A DNA stretch of 64,000 nt from Diphasiastrum complanatum (Eukaryota > Streptophyta > Lycopodiopsida > Lycopodiales > Lycopodiaceae): assembly GCA_029204225.1 (NCBI GenBank), contig CM055115.1:9916665-9980664 (forward strand). The letters run 5' to 3'. Below the pieces are notes generated by a model that did no database searches, was not told where the DNA came from, and worked only from the letters and a program-made list of their open reading frames with translations. Below are positions 54,078 through 64,000 of this stretch, piece after piece. The position numbers and the translations under genes are program-made. The first letter of the stretch is position 1; each line of letters starts with the position of its first letter.

Positions 54078-54777
54078 ATGTTTTTTGTGGCGGAATATTT
54101 TTATGAAATTGAGCAAAGTTTCAAGGCACACAATGATGTACATTATAGTACCATTCAAAGACAGGCCAAGTTTAAACCTTGGTTGGCCGAAGAATGTTTG
54201 AATTTTGACACCTTATACACAGTGATAGTGAAATATGTGGATGATTCATATCCACTATTATGGAGGATATATTGTCATTGGGAGGAGGATTTTCAGTAGT
54301 GAGTACAATAGACCAAAGGTTGCATCACTAAAAGAAAGGCCAACAAGGGAACCCAATGAAGAGACCTTAGAGTTTCGCCATTTTATAGCGATTGAGAGGA
54401 ATCAAATGCAGGAGCTGTTTTTGAATAAAACCTACACACCAATCACCATTGAATGGCTAAACAGGCTAATGTTGACGAAGCAAACACCAAGATTGGTATC
54501 AGGATCATAAATGATTATCAGAATCTCTTACTCAAGCCATTGTGGTATGGATTGACCACCCCCTCACCAAAACCAAGGGCTTGGACATCACCACCTATGA
54601 TGGCAAGATACAAACCAATTACGATCGATGCATAGGGCAGAGGTGAATCTGTGACTCATTGTTTAGGAATGCATACATCAAGTGAAAGTGAGAGTGAACA
54701 CAATAACAAAGACGTCAAAAAGAGGAAGTGTCAGAAGAAAGCTGGGAGATGAACGCGGTTTCTCTCGCCAGGGAATA
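54078..54777 (+). pseudogene. Gypsy 3'-terminal accessory ORF, copy E (fullest)
   Basis: A 73-aa frame (FFVAEYFYEIEQSFKAHNDV, LYTVIVKYVDDSYPLLWRIY) is followed after a stop at 54,297 by RPKVASLKERPTREPNEETL, then YTPITIEWLNRLMLTKQTPR, and a Ser/Glu-Lys/Arg tail near 54,690. All four copies in the window share this order and end at an LTR. I know no family for it. The YVDD here is not an RT active site; the flanks do not fit RT. Confidence 0.5.
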
Positions 54778-54824
54778 TGTGTTAGGCCTTTTTGGCCATA
54801 ACAATAGACATTGTAAATATGTGG
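54778..54824 (+). repeat. Gypsy LTR start, copy E (47 bp left)
   Basis: TGTGTTAGGCC...ATATGTGGT, then cut by an inverted Copia RT fragment. Confidence 0.75.
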
Positions 54825-55117
54825 TGTCTCATCCTGGTTAGAAATTTTCTTACCAACCTCCACAGGTGGAGACATTGGCTTACTATTGCACATCTTGGAA
54901 TGTTTCAAAATTTTATTCACATAATTCATTTGCATGAGTGTAATACCAGCACGTCTTTGCCAAATTTTCATTGAAAAAAAAACAATAGTGCATCTAACCA
55001 AGGTCAATCATATCAAAGTTGGAGGATAGATCCTTTTTTATAACACTAATCAAATCATCATCAGTGTCTGTGATTATGAGGTCATCTACTTATAGCACAA
55101 TCAGTGTGATGCTAGAA
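54825..55117 (-). pseudogene. Copia RT fragment (43-kb family), inverted
   Basis: Reverse complement of about 43,490-43,750, with VDDL near 55,090 and KIWQRRAGITLMQMNYVNKI near 54,950. It has the same general limits as 31,088-31,440. Confidence 0.75.
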
Positions 55118-56665
55118 ATTGGATGGGATTTCCAACTATGCAGTGTGGAAATTCAGAATAAAAAACATACTAATGGAGAAAGATGTGTGGGAAGTCATCA
55201 CAGGTGATGAGAGAAGGCCGCCAAATAAAGCAGATATCAAAGTGTTCGATAAAAAGATGAGGAAAGCTTTGACCTTCATTAACTTGTCAGTGAAGGACTG
55301 CATCATTACCTACATTTGTGATGCTGTTACACCCAGACAGGCAAGGGATGTGCTAAAGGAGAAGTTCGAGACGTCAAATCTGTCAAGAATCATGTTTCCG
55401 AAAGTCAAAGCTGAATAGTGCCCGCATGGAACAAGGAGAGCACATTCAGACGTACATGACCAGAATCAAGACAATGAGGGATGAACTGCATTCTATTGGT
55501 GAGTGCATACGTGACGTGGAGCTGGTGCACAATGCATTGTGCAACATTGCAAAACCCTATCAGATGTTTGTGAGCGGAATAACATTAAGAGAAAGATTGC
55601 CAACCTTTGTCGAGCTCACAGGAATCTTGATGTAGGAAGAGCAATGGCGAGAAATGGTGAAAACTAGATGTCAAAATACTGACGATCAAGCACTTGCGAC
55701 ATGCCAAAAACAAGGCAAGGGCAAGGGCAAGAAAAAGTCTAAACAGCAATTTGCCAAGACTCAGGAGGATGAGAGATCTTCCAGTAAGACCAAGAAGAAA
55801 GACAAGTGCTTCCATTGTGGTAAAAAGGGCCATTGAAAGAGTGAATGTCGCAAATTTCTGGCGGAACAAGGCAAGGGGAAACCAAAACAAGCAGGTAACC
55901 TTGTTGATGAGGGTGAGATTGAAGACTCTAGCATCGTCATATCTGCATTTTCATCTAATCAAGATGATCAATCACGGTATATTGACTCGGGAGCCACAAG
56001 ACACATGACAGGTAACAAGAATTGGTTCAGTAGCTTGAAAGTGTTAACATCCGTTTCACAAGCAAATGGTGAGGTGTGCAAGATCAAGGGGATAGGCACT
56101 GTTTCAATCCAGCTACCTATTGGCAAAAGCAAGATGATCAGGGAGGTACTTTACGTACCAGGTTTGAAAAAAACTCTACTTTCTGTTGAAGTCATTACTG
56201 ATCAAAAGTTGAAAGTAGAATTCGCCCATGATCGTTGCTTTGTGAAAGATGTGAACCAAAAGTTCAAAGTTATTGCGGATGGAGTAAGGGAGCCCAATAC
56301 AAAATTGTACAAGCTGAATGCTACAAGTAAGGGACAACATGGACTTGTAAACTGAGTTGTGGCATAAGAGGCTTGGTCACTTGAACTTGGAAAGCCTCAG
56401 TTTGATGAGAAGATTAGAGATGGTAACAGGATTGCCTACCATCAAAGATCACTTGAAATCGATGTGCGAATCTTGTGTATATGGGAAGCAGCATTTAGAG
56501 AAGTTCAATAAAGGTGGTCTTGCAAGAGCAAAGAACATCCTGGACTTAATCCACACAAATTTATGCAGGCCTATGAGGACCATGTCCTTGGGTAAAGCCT
56601 TCTATTTCATGACCTTTATTGATTATATGAAGAGTCATGTTGTTGTAGGAAGATATGCAGAGAAA
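55118..56665 (+). pseudogene. Ty1/copia gag, protease and pre-integrase
   Basis: Gag: LDGISNYAVWKFRIKNILME near 55,118 and EKFETSNLSRIMF near 55,350. Then in a shifted frame HIQTYMTRIKTMRDELHSIG near 55,440. Zinc knuckle CFHCGKKGHXKSEC near 55,807, with a stop after the His. Protease YIDSGATRHMTGN near 55,980. The following frame is open to 56,355 and includes VLYVPGLKKTLLSVEVITDQ. Then MWHKRLGHLNLESLSLM (pre-integrase) near 56,357 and FIDYMKSHVVV near 56,620. It breaks at the integrase core at about 56,665. Only a few stops and one or two frameshifts were seen, so it is younger than most remnants here. Confidence 0.9.
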
Positions 56666-57140
56666 TGAATCTTCTAGTTCCTCAGCTAATTCTCACGCCT
56701 TGTGCACCAACAAAGGCACGACTAAGCAGAAGAAGAAAAAAGGCCCGAAGCAATCAAAGCAAGACCACAAACCAACACAGCACAAAGAACAATCAAATTT
56801 GTAGATACTCCAAGAGAAACAACCAGAGATTCAAGACTTCCGAATACTAAAAGTAAAGAATAACAACAAGGGACAGTCAAATCAAGTAGTCAATGCAGCT
56901 ACGCAAGTTTCACAGTTCATTCAATAAGCAGATCATGATGCCTTCATGACCAGCCATCAAGGAGCATCGAACGACAGTTCTTGGTTCCTGTATTCTTGTG
57001 CCACTCAGCATATGACCAGCCTCATTGGTTGTTTTGAGTCCTATACACCATATAGTGCGAAGAAGTACATTCACCTTGGCGACAATTGCACACAAGCTAT
57101 TAAAGGTGAAGGTACTAGTTCCAAGGTAATCAAGATTTAA
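56666..57140 (+). pseudogene. Second Copia gag end and protease
   Basis: A degenerate zinc knuckle near 56,800 (CRYSKRNNQRFKTS, two Cys changed to Ser and His to Gln) is followed near 56,970 by WFLYSCATQHMTS, a Copia protease site with Cys-Ala where Gly-Ala is normal. Family resembles the dead Copia at 2.2 and 60.2 kb more than its left neighbour. It ends at 57,140. Confidence 0.7.
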
Positions 57141-57987
57141 AAAATAGCTAGTTACTTTGTCATATCCAGCAGCCTTTGATACTCTTGTTTTTCATTCAAG
57201 AAATTTGTGTCAATGCCTTTGTGTAGCAAAATTACAATGATAAGAAATTTTAGACATGAATATCTTGTTTACGCATCTAATGCTAGTGGACTAAGGGATG
57301 CATATATAACACATGTAGTGTAATTTTAGCAAGTTCACAATTAAATTCTACATTAAGTATGATATCTCAAATGATTTATTTCACATTGATGCATGACAAA
57401 CAACATATTTATGTTGTTTGTATCAAATACAATATGACCAATATGACTGTTGCAAATTGCTTTTTGTCAAAAGTTTGCATGAGCTAGTTAGATTTTTAAC
57501 TTGGAACATCACATTTCAGGTTCCAAATATAAAGTTTTCTTTCTAGAATAAAGAGTGGTGCGAATCTGATTAAAAACTTGAGAACGGCTCCCACCTCTTC
57601 AAGATCACAAAATTAGCGCAACAAGACAACATATATTTGTGTGTTAGCTCAAGTGAACCATGGTGAATTACCTAAGAGGTCAGAATGAGGGGTGATGTAG
57701 AGAAGAGATATATCCATAAGGCTGGAAGAACACCATGCATGAGAGAATTTACAATTGTGCCAAACATAGAGCTTATGATTGCATAAGATGAAATGGCTAT
57801 GAATACTCATGATTATGTGAGAGAGATTAGTGATCTTATTTGAAGATTGTGAGGAGATTGATTGCATTTAAAGCATTAGATCCAATACAAATGCTTTTAA
57901 AGAGGTGTACTCTCAAATGAGAGATTTTTCTCAGAAGATAATTCAATAAATAAAGTTTTAGCTAGAGCATCTCATGTGCTGCAACAC
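57141..57987 (+). repeat. AT-rich lead-in of the window-end repeat family
   Basis: From about 57,400 it matches 25,862-26,450. The counterpart in front of position 1 lies outside the window. No gene is seen. Confidence 0.6.
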
Positions 57988-58591
57988 TTGTTATGATTAT
58001 GATCACTGAATATGTTGCTTTGTATTTGTTGCTTAAATTTGTTAGAAATTTCATGATATGCATTTTAATAGATAAATAGCACATTGCATGTCATAATCGT
58101 AACACAAGAGCTCCAGTCATCAAAATCATGCATGTAGAATATAGTATGTAGTGCAAGTTCATTGTTCATAAAACAAATTGAGAGAGCATTTCATGTCTAC
58201 ATTGGAGACATAGCATGTTGTGATATGAATGTTGCTTGATAATCATTTATCATAGATATCTGTGGAGAATATGGGAAAACATTAAATATAGATTGAGCTT
58301 TTACAAGGAATTATTGGGGTGTAATCTCAAATGGACATGGAAAATTCATAATTGTAAAGAATCAACCTCATTGACATCTATTCCAAGAGTAATATTTAAG
58401 ATAGAAGGCTTATATCTAATTGATGAATTAAATTCAGAAAAAAGTTCTTTTATCACTTTAATATGGCAATATGTGAAGATGATTTGGTGACAAGAGATAA
58501 AAATATAGAAAAATTAACTAATCTACTTGTATCTAGGGTGACACAAACACAACAGGAAATCCAACTAGCTTAAGAAAGAAATGTCGTAACT

Positions 58592-59192
58592 GTTAGGCAA
58601 ATACAAAGTCGGAAATGGACCGTAGGCAACCGCCAAGGCAACGGTTGTGGTCTATTACGGTTTGATATGACGTTGGATGGACCGAGGGCAATTGCCAGTT
58701 ATTGAGTTGCAGTCTATTACGGTTTGATTCGAAGTTGGATGGACCGAAGACAACTGCCAAGTAGCTAGTTGCGGTCTATTAGGGTTTGATAAGAAGTTGG
58801 ATGGACCGCAGGCAACCGCCAAGTCAACGATTACGGTCTGTTGCGGCTGTGGATGGAAAAAGACCAAAGGCAACTGCCAAGTCGTGAGTTATGGTTTGTT
58901 GCAGTTTTGGATGAAAGGAGACCAAAGGCAGCCGCCAAGTAGCGAGTTGCAATTTTGGATGAAAGAAGACCGAAGGCAACCACCAACTCAATGGTTACGG
59001 TCTATTACGGTTTGAGATGAAGTTTGATGAACCAAAGGCAACCACGAACGAAACGATTGTAGTCTAGAAGCGGTCTTATTATGGTGGATACAAAAGCAGT
59101 AGTGAATCGAAAGACAATGATTACAGTCTATATGCCAAAGCAATGCACTATGGACCGAAAGGCAATAGTTGCACTCTGTATGCGGAAAGGTA
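58592..59192 (+). repeat. 62-bp minisatellite, copy 2
   Basis: Unit-for-unit the same as 605-1,205 with a few base changes, including one in GACCGCAGGCAACCGCC near 58,804. Confidence 0.85.
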
Positions 59193-60186
59193 AGGAATTA
59201 TTAGGGTGTAATGTCAAATGAACATGGAAAAATCATAATGCTTTTTCATGCTAGTTGAATATCTTGCTTTGTAGATGAGATGTCATATAAGCAGTGATTA
59301 GGGATGAACAAGAATCCATTGTAAATAATCAACCTCATTGACATCTATTCCAAGACTAAATATTTAAGATAGAAGGCCTATGTATCTAAATTGATGAATT
59401 AAATTCAGAAAAAAGCTCTTTATCACTTTAATATAACAATATGTGAAGATGATTTGGTGACAAGAGGAAAAAATATAGAAAACTTAATTAATCTACTTGT
59501 ATCTAGGGTGACAAAAACACAATAGGAAATCCAACTAGCTTAAGAAAGAAATGTCGTAACGTAATATCAATTACCTTGAGGATAAGTAGTGCACACACAA
59601 TCTAATACTTGAGCTAGACAAAAGTTATTGCAAATCAAATGCTCGCTAATAGTATCACTATGCATCTTTCATTATCTTTTGGGAAAGAATACTATAGGCA
59701 TTGTCTCTTATAGCATCATATAACTTCCCTCATCATGAGGTTAACCTCTACTGAGACATTGTTTATTAGGGACACATGTAGTTCCTAATAATTTTTGGCA
59801 AAAAAAAGAAAAATCTAGAAAGTTATCTCCAAAAAATCAGGTAACATTTAACAAATTTAGATTATCCTTTAGGATAGGATCATGAATGGAAACTGGTATT
59901 TCAATACAAGGTTGGACTATACTATTCATAATGTTCTATATAAAATGGGACTAGACGAAAAATTGCATAGATGCTTAGAAATATCTGATATTTGCATTAC
60001 AATCTAGGATCTTCATTATATCGTTAGATGATACCAATTCAGATGGATGAATCAAAGTAATACCTCAAACCATTTCTAATCTCTTTGGTGGACTATACGC
60101 ATTTTGTTTTGTGAGTATGAATTAATTTTTATGATCTTGTTGGGTGGACAGAACGTTTGTTCTATTCCTTATCAGCCCCATTAGAT

Positions 60187-60198
60187 TGGTATCAGAGC
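60187..60198 (+). other. Primer-binding site (initiator tRNA-Met), dead Copia copy 2
   Basis: TGGTATCAGAGC, same context as 2,201-2,212. Confidence 0.85.
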
Positions 60199-62595
60199 TT
60201 CGTTCAATAAACCAAGATGTCGTTATGACCTTGGTTTCTTCTCTTCCAAAGTCATATGAATACTTTGTGGTAATGATCTCGACACAACCTAACCTCACTC
60301 TTCAAAAGGTGATCGGTCATCTTCTTCAGAAAAAAAAATGTGGAGAAAGACTAGCGGCCTGTCCATCAGAGACAAATCCATGGCCCTATACACCAAGAAG
60401 AAAGACTATTCCAAGGGCAAGAATTAGGTGCAGCAGCAGAAGCCTCATACTCAACCTGAGAATAGTGGATCGCACAAGAAGCTCTTCTGTAGATATTACA
60501 AGAGAGCTAATCACGACATCAAGGAGTGTCGTATCCACATCTACAATGAGACAAAGAGGCAACAACAGCAACAGCCAGACTCCTCCAATGCGGCGGAATT
60601 CATGGAGTAAAATTCACACTTGCTAATGGCTTACAATAGTGGTAACAAAGACCATGATAGCTTGTACCTGAATACCGGCGCTACCCAACACATGACCTCT
60701 TACAAGGAATAGTTTACCGAGTATGCAGCTTACAGCATAGATCAATTCATCTACCTTGGAGATTCAAGCACCATACGTGTGGAAGGCAAAGGGACAGTCA
60801 AGATCACATTCAACAATGATCTTTCCATTTGTGTTCCCAATGCCCTTCACATTCCTCAGCTATCAAAGAACTTGTTATTAGTTTCTAAGATAACTGATGA
60901 GGGCTACATTATTACTTTCTCATCTGATTAGTGTACAATATTCGAGGAAGATACTACTCTGACTAAATGCACTAGAGTTGAAAATCTTTATGTACTCTCT
61001 AATTCAGTTGCATTAGCTAGTATCTCTAATGAAAATGTAAATGCTAATGCTATTTTGTGGCATAGTCGATTTGGACACGTGAATACAATATCACTTTCGT
61101 ATATGCATTGTAATAATTTAGTTGATGGATTGCATTTCCCTTCTTCATTAGATAGGAAAATGCATCTATGGCAAAAGCTCTAGCCCAAATCACATTTCAT
61201 CAAAACAAAGCATGTATTGGATCTTGTACATAGCGTTCTTTGTTGTCCAATGCCAACTTCGTCGTTAGAAAATGCAGTTTATTTTATCACTTTCATAGAT
61301 GATTATTCTAGATGTTCTGTCTACAGTCATGTTCATTAAGCACAAATCAGATGCCTTTGAATGCTTCAAGAGATTCAAGGTGATGGCTGAGACTCAAACA
61401 TCTACAAAAGTGAAAGCTCTCTGAACTGATGGTGGAGGCGAATACCTTTACCACTCTAACAAGAGGTCCAACTACATGGCAAAACATGGTATTAGAAGAC
61501 AATTCACCACTTCCTATTCACCTCAACAGAACGAGATTGCAGATAGGAAGAATTAAACTCTTCTCAACTCAGCCAGATCCATGCTACACCAATCACATCT
61601 ACCTGCGAAGTTTTGGGCACAAGAAGGTACTGCCACAGCCAGTTACATGTAGAACAGATCCAGCACCAAAGCCATCAACAACAAAACTCCTTACGGAGTT
61701 TGGCATGGAAACAAGCCTAGTGTCAGTCATTTAAAAATCTTTGGTTGTGTATGTTTTTTCATGTTTCTAAATAGCTTAGGAAGAAGTTGGATCATAGGAC
61801 AAATAAACATATTTTCATTGGCTATCTTGATGAACATAAAGCTTATAAAGTTTATGATCAATCCACCAATGTAGCATTTGTCTCTAGGGATGTAATTTTT
61901 CAAGAGCATACATACTATGATTTTAAACAACCATCAATAAAGGATGCTATGTCATTTCATCCTATTCTATGTAGCATGGATTCTTCCAACGTTGATGTTC
62001 TTTCTACAGAACCTGCAGCTACAGTTACAAAAGTCGAGCAACTAACAATACCTGTCATCATACCAGACGAAGCTAGCTCGAACAAATCCGAAGAAAACCA
62101 AGAAGAAGCATCATCGCATCCCGGTCAACCAAGTGTCCGCAGATCCTCACGGACTCGGACAATTCCTGAGAGGTATACACCTCAGTCATTCTGGAGTTCA
62201 TCAAAAGAACCAAAGACCCTAGCCGAAGTAATTAACTCCAAGGATGTTGTGAAGTGGCAAGAAGCTATGGAAAGCGAGTGCAAATCACTTTTGACGAACC
62301 AGACCTGGACACTGGTCGACTTCCCCACTCACAAGAGAGTTATTGACAACAACTGGATCTTCAAGAAGAAGATCAACTATGATGGTTCCATTGCAAAATG
62401 AAAAACACGGCTAGTGGCTACAGGATTCACTCAAGTCCAATGAGTCGATTATCAAGAAATCTTCAGTCGTATCGTCAAGATGTAGTCAATCAGGACTCTG
62501 ATTTTATTAGCAGCCGCAAAAGACCTCAAAATGCACCAGATGGATGTCAAGACAACATTTTTCAACGGCAACAGCACTATTCGTATGAAATAAGT
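60199..62595 (+). pseudogene. Dead Ty1/copia gag-pol, copy 2 (extends into RT)
   Basis: Same gag, protease and integrase lesions as the left copy. The gag knuckle keeps its His (CRYYKRANHDIKEC near 60,490). Beyond the point where copy 1 is deleted, RT continues: EAMESECKSLLTNQTWTLVD near 62,262, NNWIFKKKINYDGSIAK near 62,350, then a stop at 62,399 and degraded KTRLVATGFTQ and LKMHQMDVKTTFFNGN near 62,530. It breaks at about 62,595, before the YVDD motif. Confidence 0.9.
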
Positions 62596-63206
62596 AATAT
62601 TTCGTGCAAACGGGAAGTATTTGGCATATTCCCTAGACTCCACCTAAAAATGCCAATTTTTGCATATTTTTTAAAAACATGGGAGCACAAGATAAAGAGA
62701 AAAAAAATTGCCCAAAAAATAGGGGGATAAAACTCTCCAAATTTTCAGCTTAAAATTTTGAAATGCTTTACAAAAAGACCATTTTTAATTTGAAACAATG
62801 GCCATTCATCAACTCATGCTAGAAGTTGCAATGTTTTTACATTCTTCCCAAATCGACTAATAATTGCAAGATAAAAATCTTAATAAATGATCTACTCCAA
62901 ATAAAATTTCAAATTTGTGCAAACAAAAAACTTTTAATGCCATGAAAATTTGAGCTAACAATTAATATCTAAAATGCATCATCATCGGTATCAATACCTC
63001 CAGACTCACATCATTATTGGAATCTGTAGAAGGTGAGAGAATGTAGATGAGCCATCCTCTTCGGCACTATCCACAAGAACATCATCCTCGTCTCTTTGCA
63101 ATCCAAGCTTAGTTTCAATTTGTTTATGTGTCCTTCTGGAGGACGTTCCAGTCTCGTTAGGGCAGACTTTAGTTGGAAGTCGTGCTTTGATAATATCTTT
63201 TGTTGC
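62596..63206. other. AT-rich DNA present only in the right copy
   Basis: Together with 62,261-62,595 this is the segment missing from the left copy. A minus-strand frame at 63,006-63,293 (Lys/Arg-rich, TSSRRTHKQIETKLGLQRDE) has a balanced composition, but I cannot match it to a family and it runs on into shared repeat DNA. The rest shows nothing. Confidence 0.4.
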
Positions 63207-63308
63207 CTTTCTAATGCGACCAGACAATGTGCTTACTTTTGCAACATTTGCAGGACGTCTCTTCTCCAAGAGTGTCCTCATTCTTGTAATCAACTACATT
63301 AAGATGGA

Positions 63309-63535
63309 ATGAACCCCAGGTTCGATCCCAGAGATCGAACATGAGGTTCATCCACAAACAACTAAAACTTTCAAAGCCCTCACCCTCACCCCAGGATTTG
63401 AGGTACAAAATAAATCAGATTAGTGGTCACCCCAGGATTTGAGGTACAAAATAAATCAGATTAGTGGTGTATGGTGCAAAACTACTTCTTAGAAATAGAG
63501 GATGAACCCTGGGATCGATCCCAGAGTTCATCCAA
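63309..63535. repeat. GATCGATC-palindrome cluster, right copy (first two blocks)
   Basis: Counterparts of the blocks at 4,378 and 4,531. The 41-bp tandem duplication lies between them. The remaining blocks are beyond the window end. Confidence 0.75.
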
Positions 63536-64000
63536 CTCACTCTTTTCAGGTTCTTGGTATACAATACACTTTCAACACGTTTTGAGTACTCAAAAATCTG
63601 AAACAACCAAGAAGAAATTGCCAAATCTTCCTATTCTATATAGGACCTCACAAGAAAGAGGACCTCGCTGCTCCTATCTTGTAAACAAAATCAATTTTCT
63701 TGAACCCCTCGCAGCTCCTATTCAATGGTGGCGTACCAAGCTATAAAAACAAACAGCGTATTCATGTTGCACAGTAGTGTGCCTCTGAAATACGAAATAC
63801 GAAATCCGAAATAGAATTACAGAAGGCACAGCCTTCACGCTATCAGCTACCCATGTCAGCGCAGATCATGCCAGCTTATAATTGCGTAGATCTTGATTCC
63901 TGAAGGTTAAGCTATCTCTGTCAGCATTCCGAAGCAACGATGGCATGTTAGTGGTGGCCGACAATCAGCATGGGACTGTCAGCGATGGCCTATTTGGGTT

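Larger units (their letters stand above)
57988..64000 (+). repeat. Right copy of the long direct repeat (partner 1-5,028)
   Basis: Same orientation and order as 1-5,028. It carries about 944 bp (62,261-63,206) absent from the left copy and an extra 41-bp tandem duplication near 63,427-63,467 (CACCCCAGGATTTGAGGTAC unit). Cut by the end of the window. Confidence 0.95.

Noticed and set aside
54235-54245. YVDD in the accessory ORF as an RT active site
   Set aside because: Flanking residues do not match any RT motif and no other RT blocks are nearby in that frame.
63006-63293. A 95-aa Lys/Arg-rich minus-strand frame as a gene
   Set aside because: Its first part is shared repeat DNA (4,276-4,370) and no domain is recognisable; kept only as part of the AT-rich segment.
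1-64000. The two terminal long repeats as LTRs of one giant element
   Set aside because: Each contains its own PBS and pol remnant in the same orientation, and the DNA between holds many unrelated elements.

Overview
The window looks like land-plant nuclear heterochromatin. It is AT-rich and I recognise no host gene, RNA gene or bacterial-type operon in it. Almost everything with a detectable reading frame comes from LTR retrotransposons of the Ty1/copia and Ty3/gypsy classes. Two primer-binding sites complementary to plant initiator-tRNA-Met (TGGTATCAGAGC) and the domain orders support a plant. Genus or species cannot be read from the sequence.

Layout. (1) 1-5,028 and 57,988-64,000 are two near-identical copies of one long direct repeat, offset by about 57,987 bp. 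Each holds a 62-bp minisatellite, a dead Copia element and a GATCGATC-palindrome cluster. (2) 5,708-6,340 has an unrecognised reading frame related to one that recurs further right. (3) 6,821-12,681 is a complete minus-strand Copia element: two 653-bp LTRs identical by eye, a 5-bp target-site duplication (GGAAT), PBS, polypurine tract and one uninterrupted 1,316-aa gag-pol frame. It is the only intact mobile element here. (4) 12,955-13,810 is an 856-bp foldback element with GC-rich inner arms and loop, next to an older minus-strand Copia (13,811-16,290). (5) 16,630-19,545 has two broken Gypsy pol remnants, followed by a coding-like but unidentified stretch.

(6) 21.9-30.7 kb and 39-54.8 kb are built from a composite cassette. 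Its parts are the 3' end and LTR of one Gypsy family, an array of short palindromes, a conserved unknown reading frame, and the LTR plus chromodomain integrase tail of a second Gypsy family (a chromovirus) in the opposite orientation. Two copies lie at 22.4-25.8 and 27.7-30.4 kb, and two inverted, tandemly repeated copies at 46.6-52.2 kb. Partial copies lie at 39.2, 41.3-42.6, 44.0-45.1 and 53.5-54.8 kb. (7) Between and inside these are further broken Copia pol fragments, a Gypsy gag-RT deletion derivative, two more Gypsy gag remnants and one hAT-type (DUF659) transposase scrap at about 30.9 kb.

The elements do not form a pathway. They record nested insertion, tandem duplication, inversion and deletion. 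The most interesting signals are the young intact Copia, the recurring palindrome-array/unknown-ORF cassette, the foldback element, a small membrane-anchor (env-like) frame at 53.2 kb, and the 58-kb-spaced duplication of already-dead sequence.
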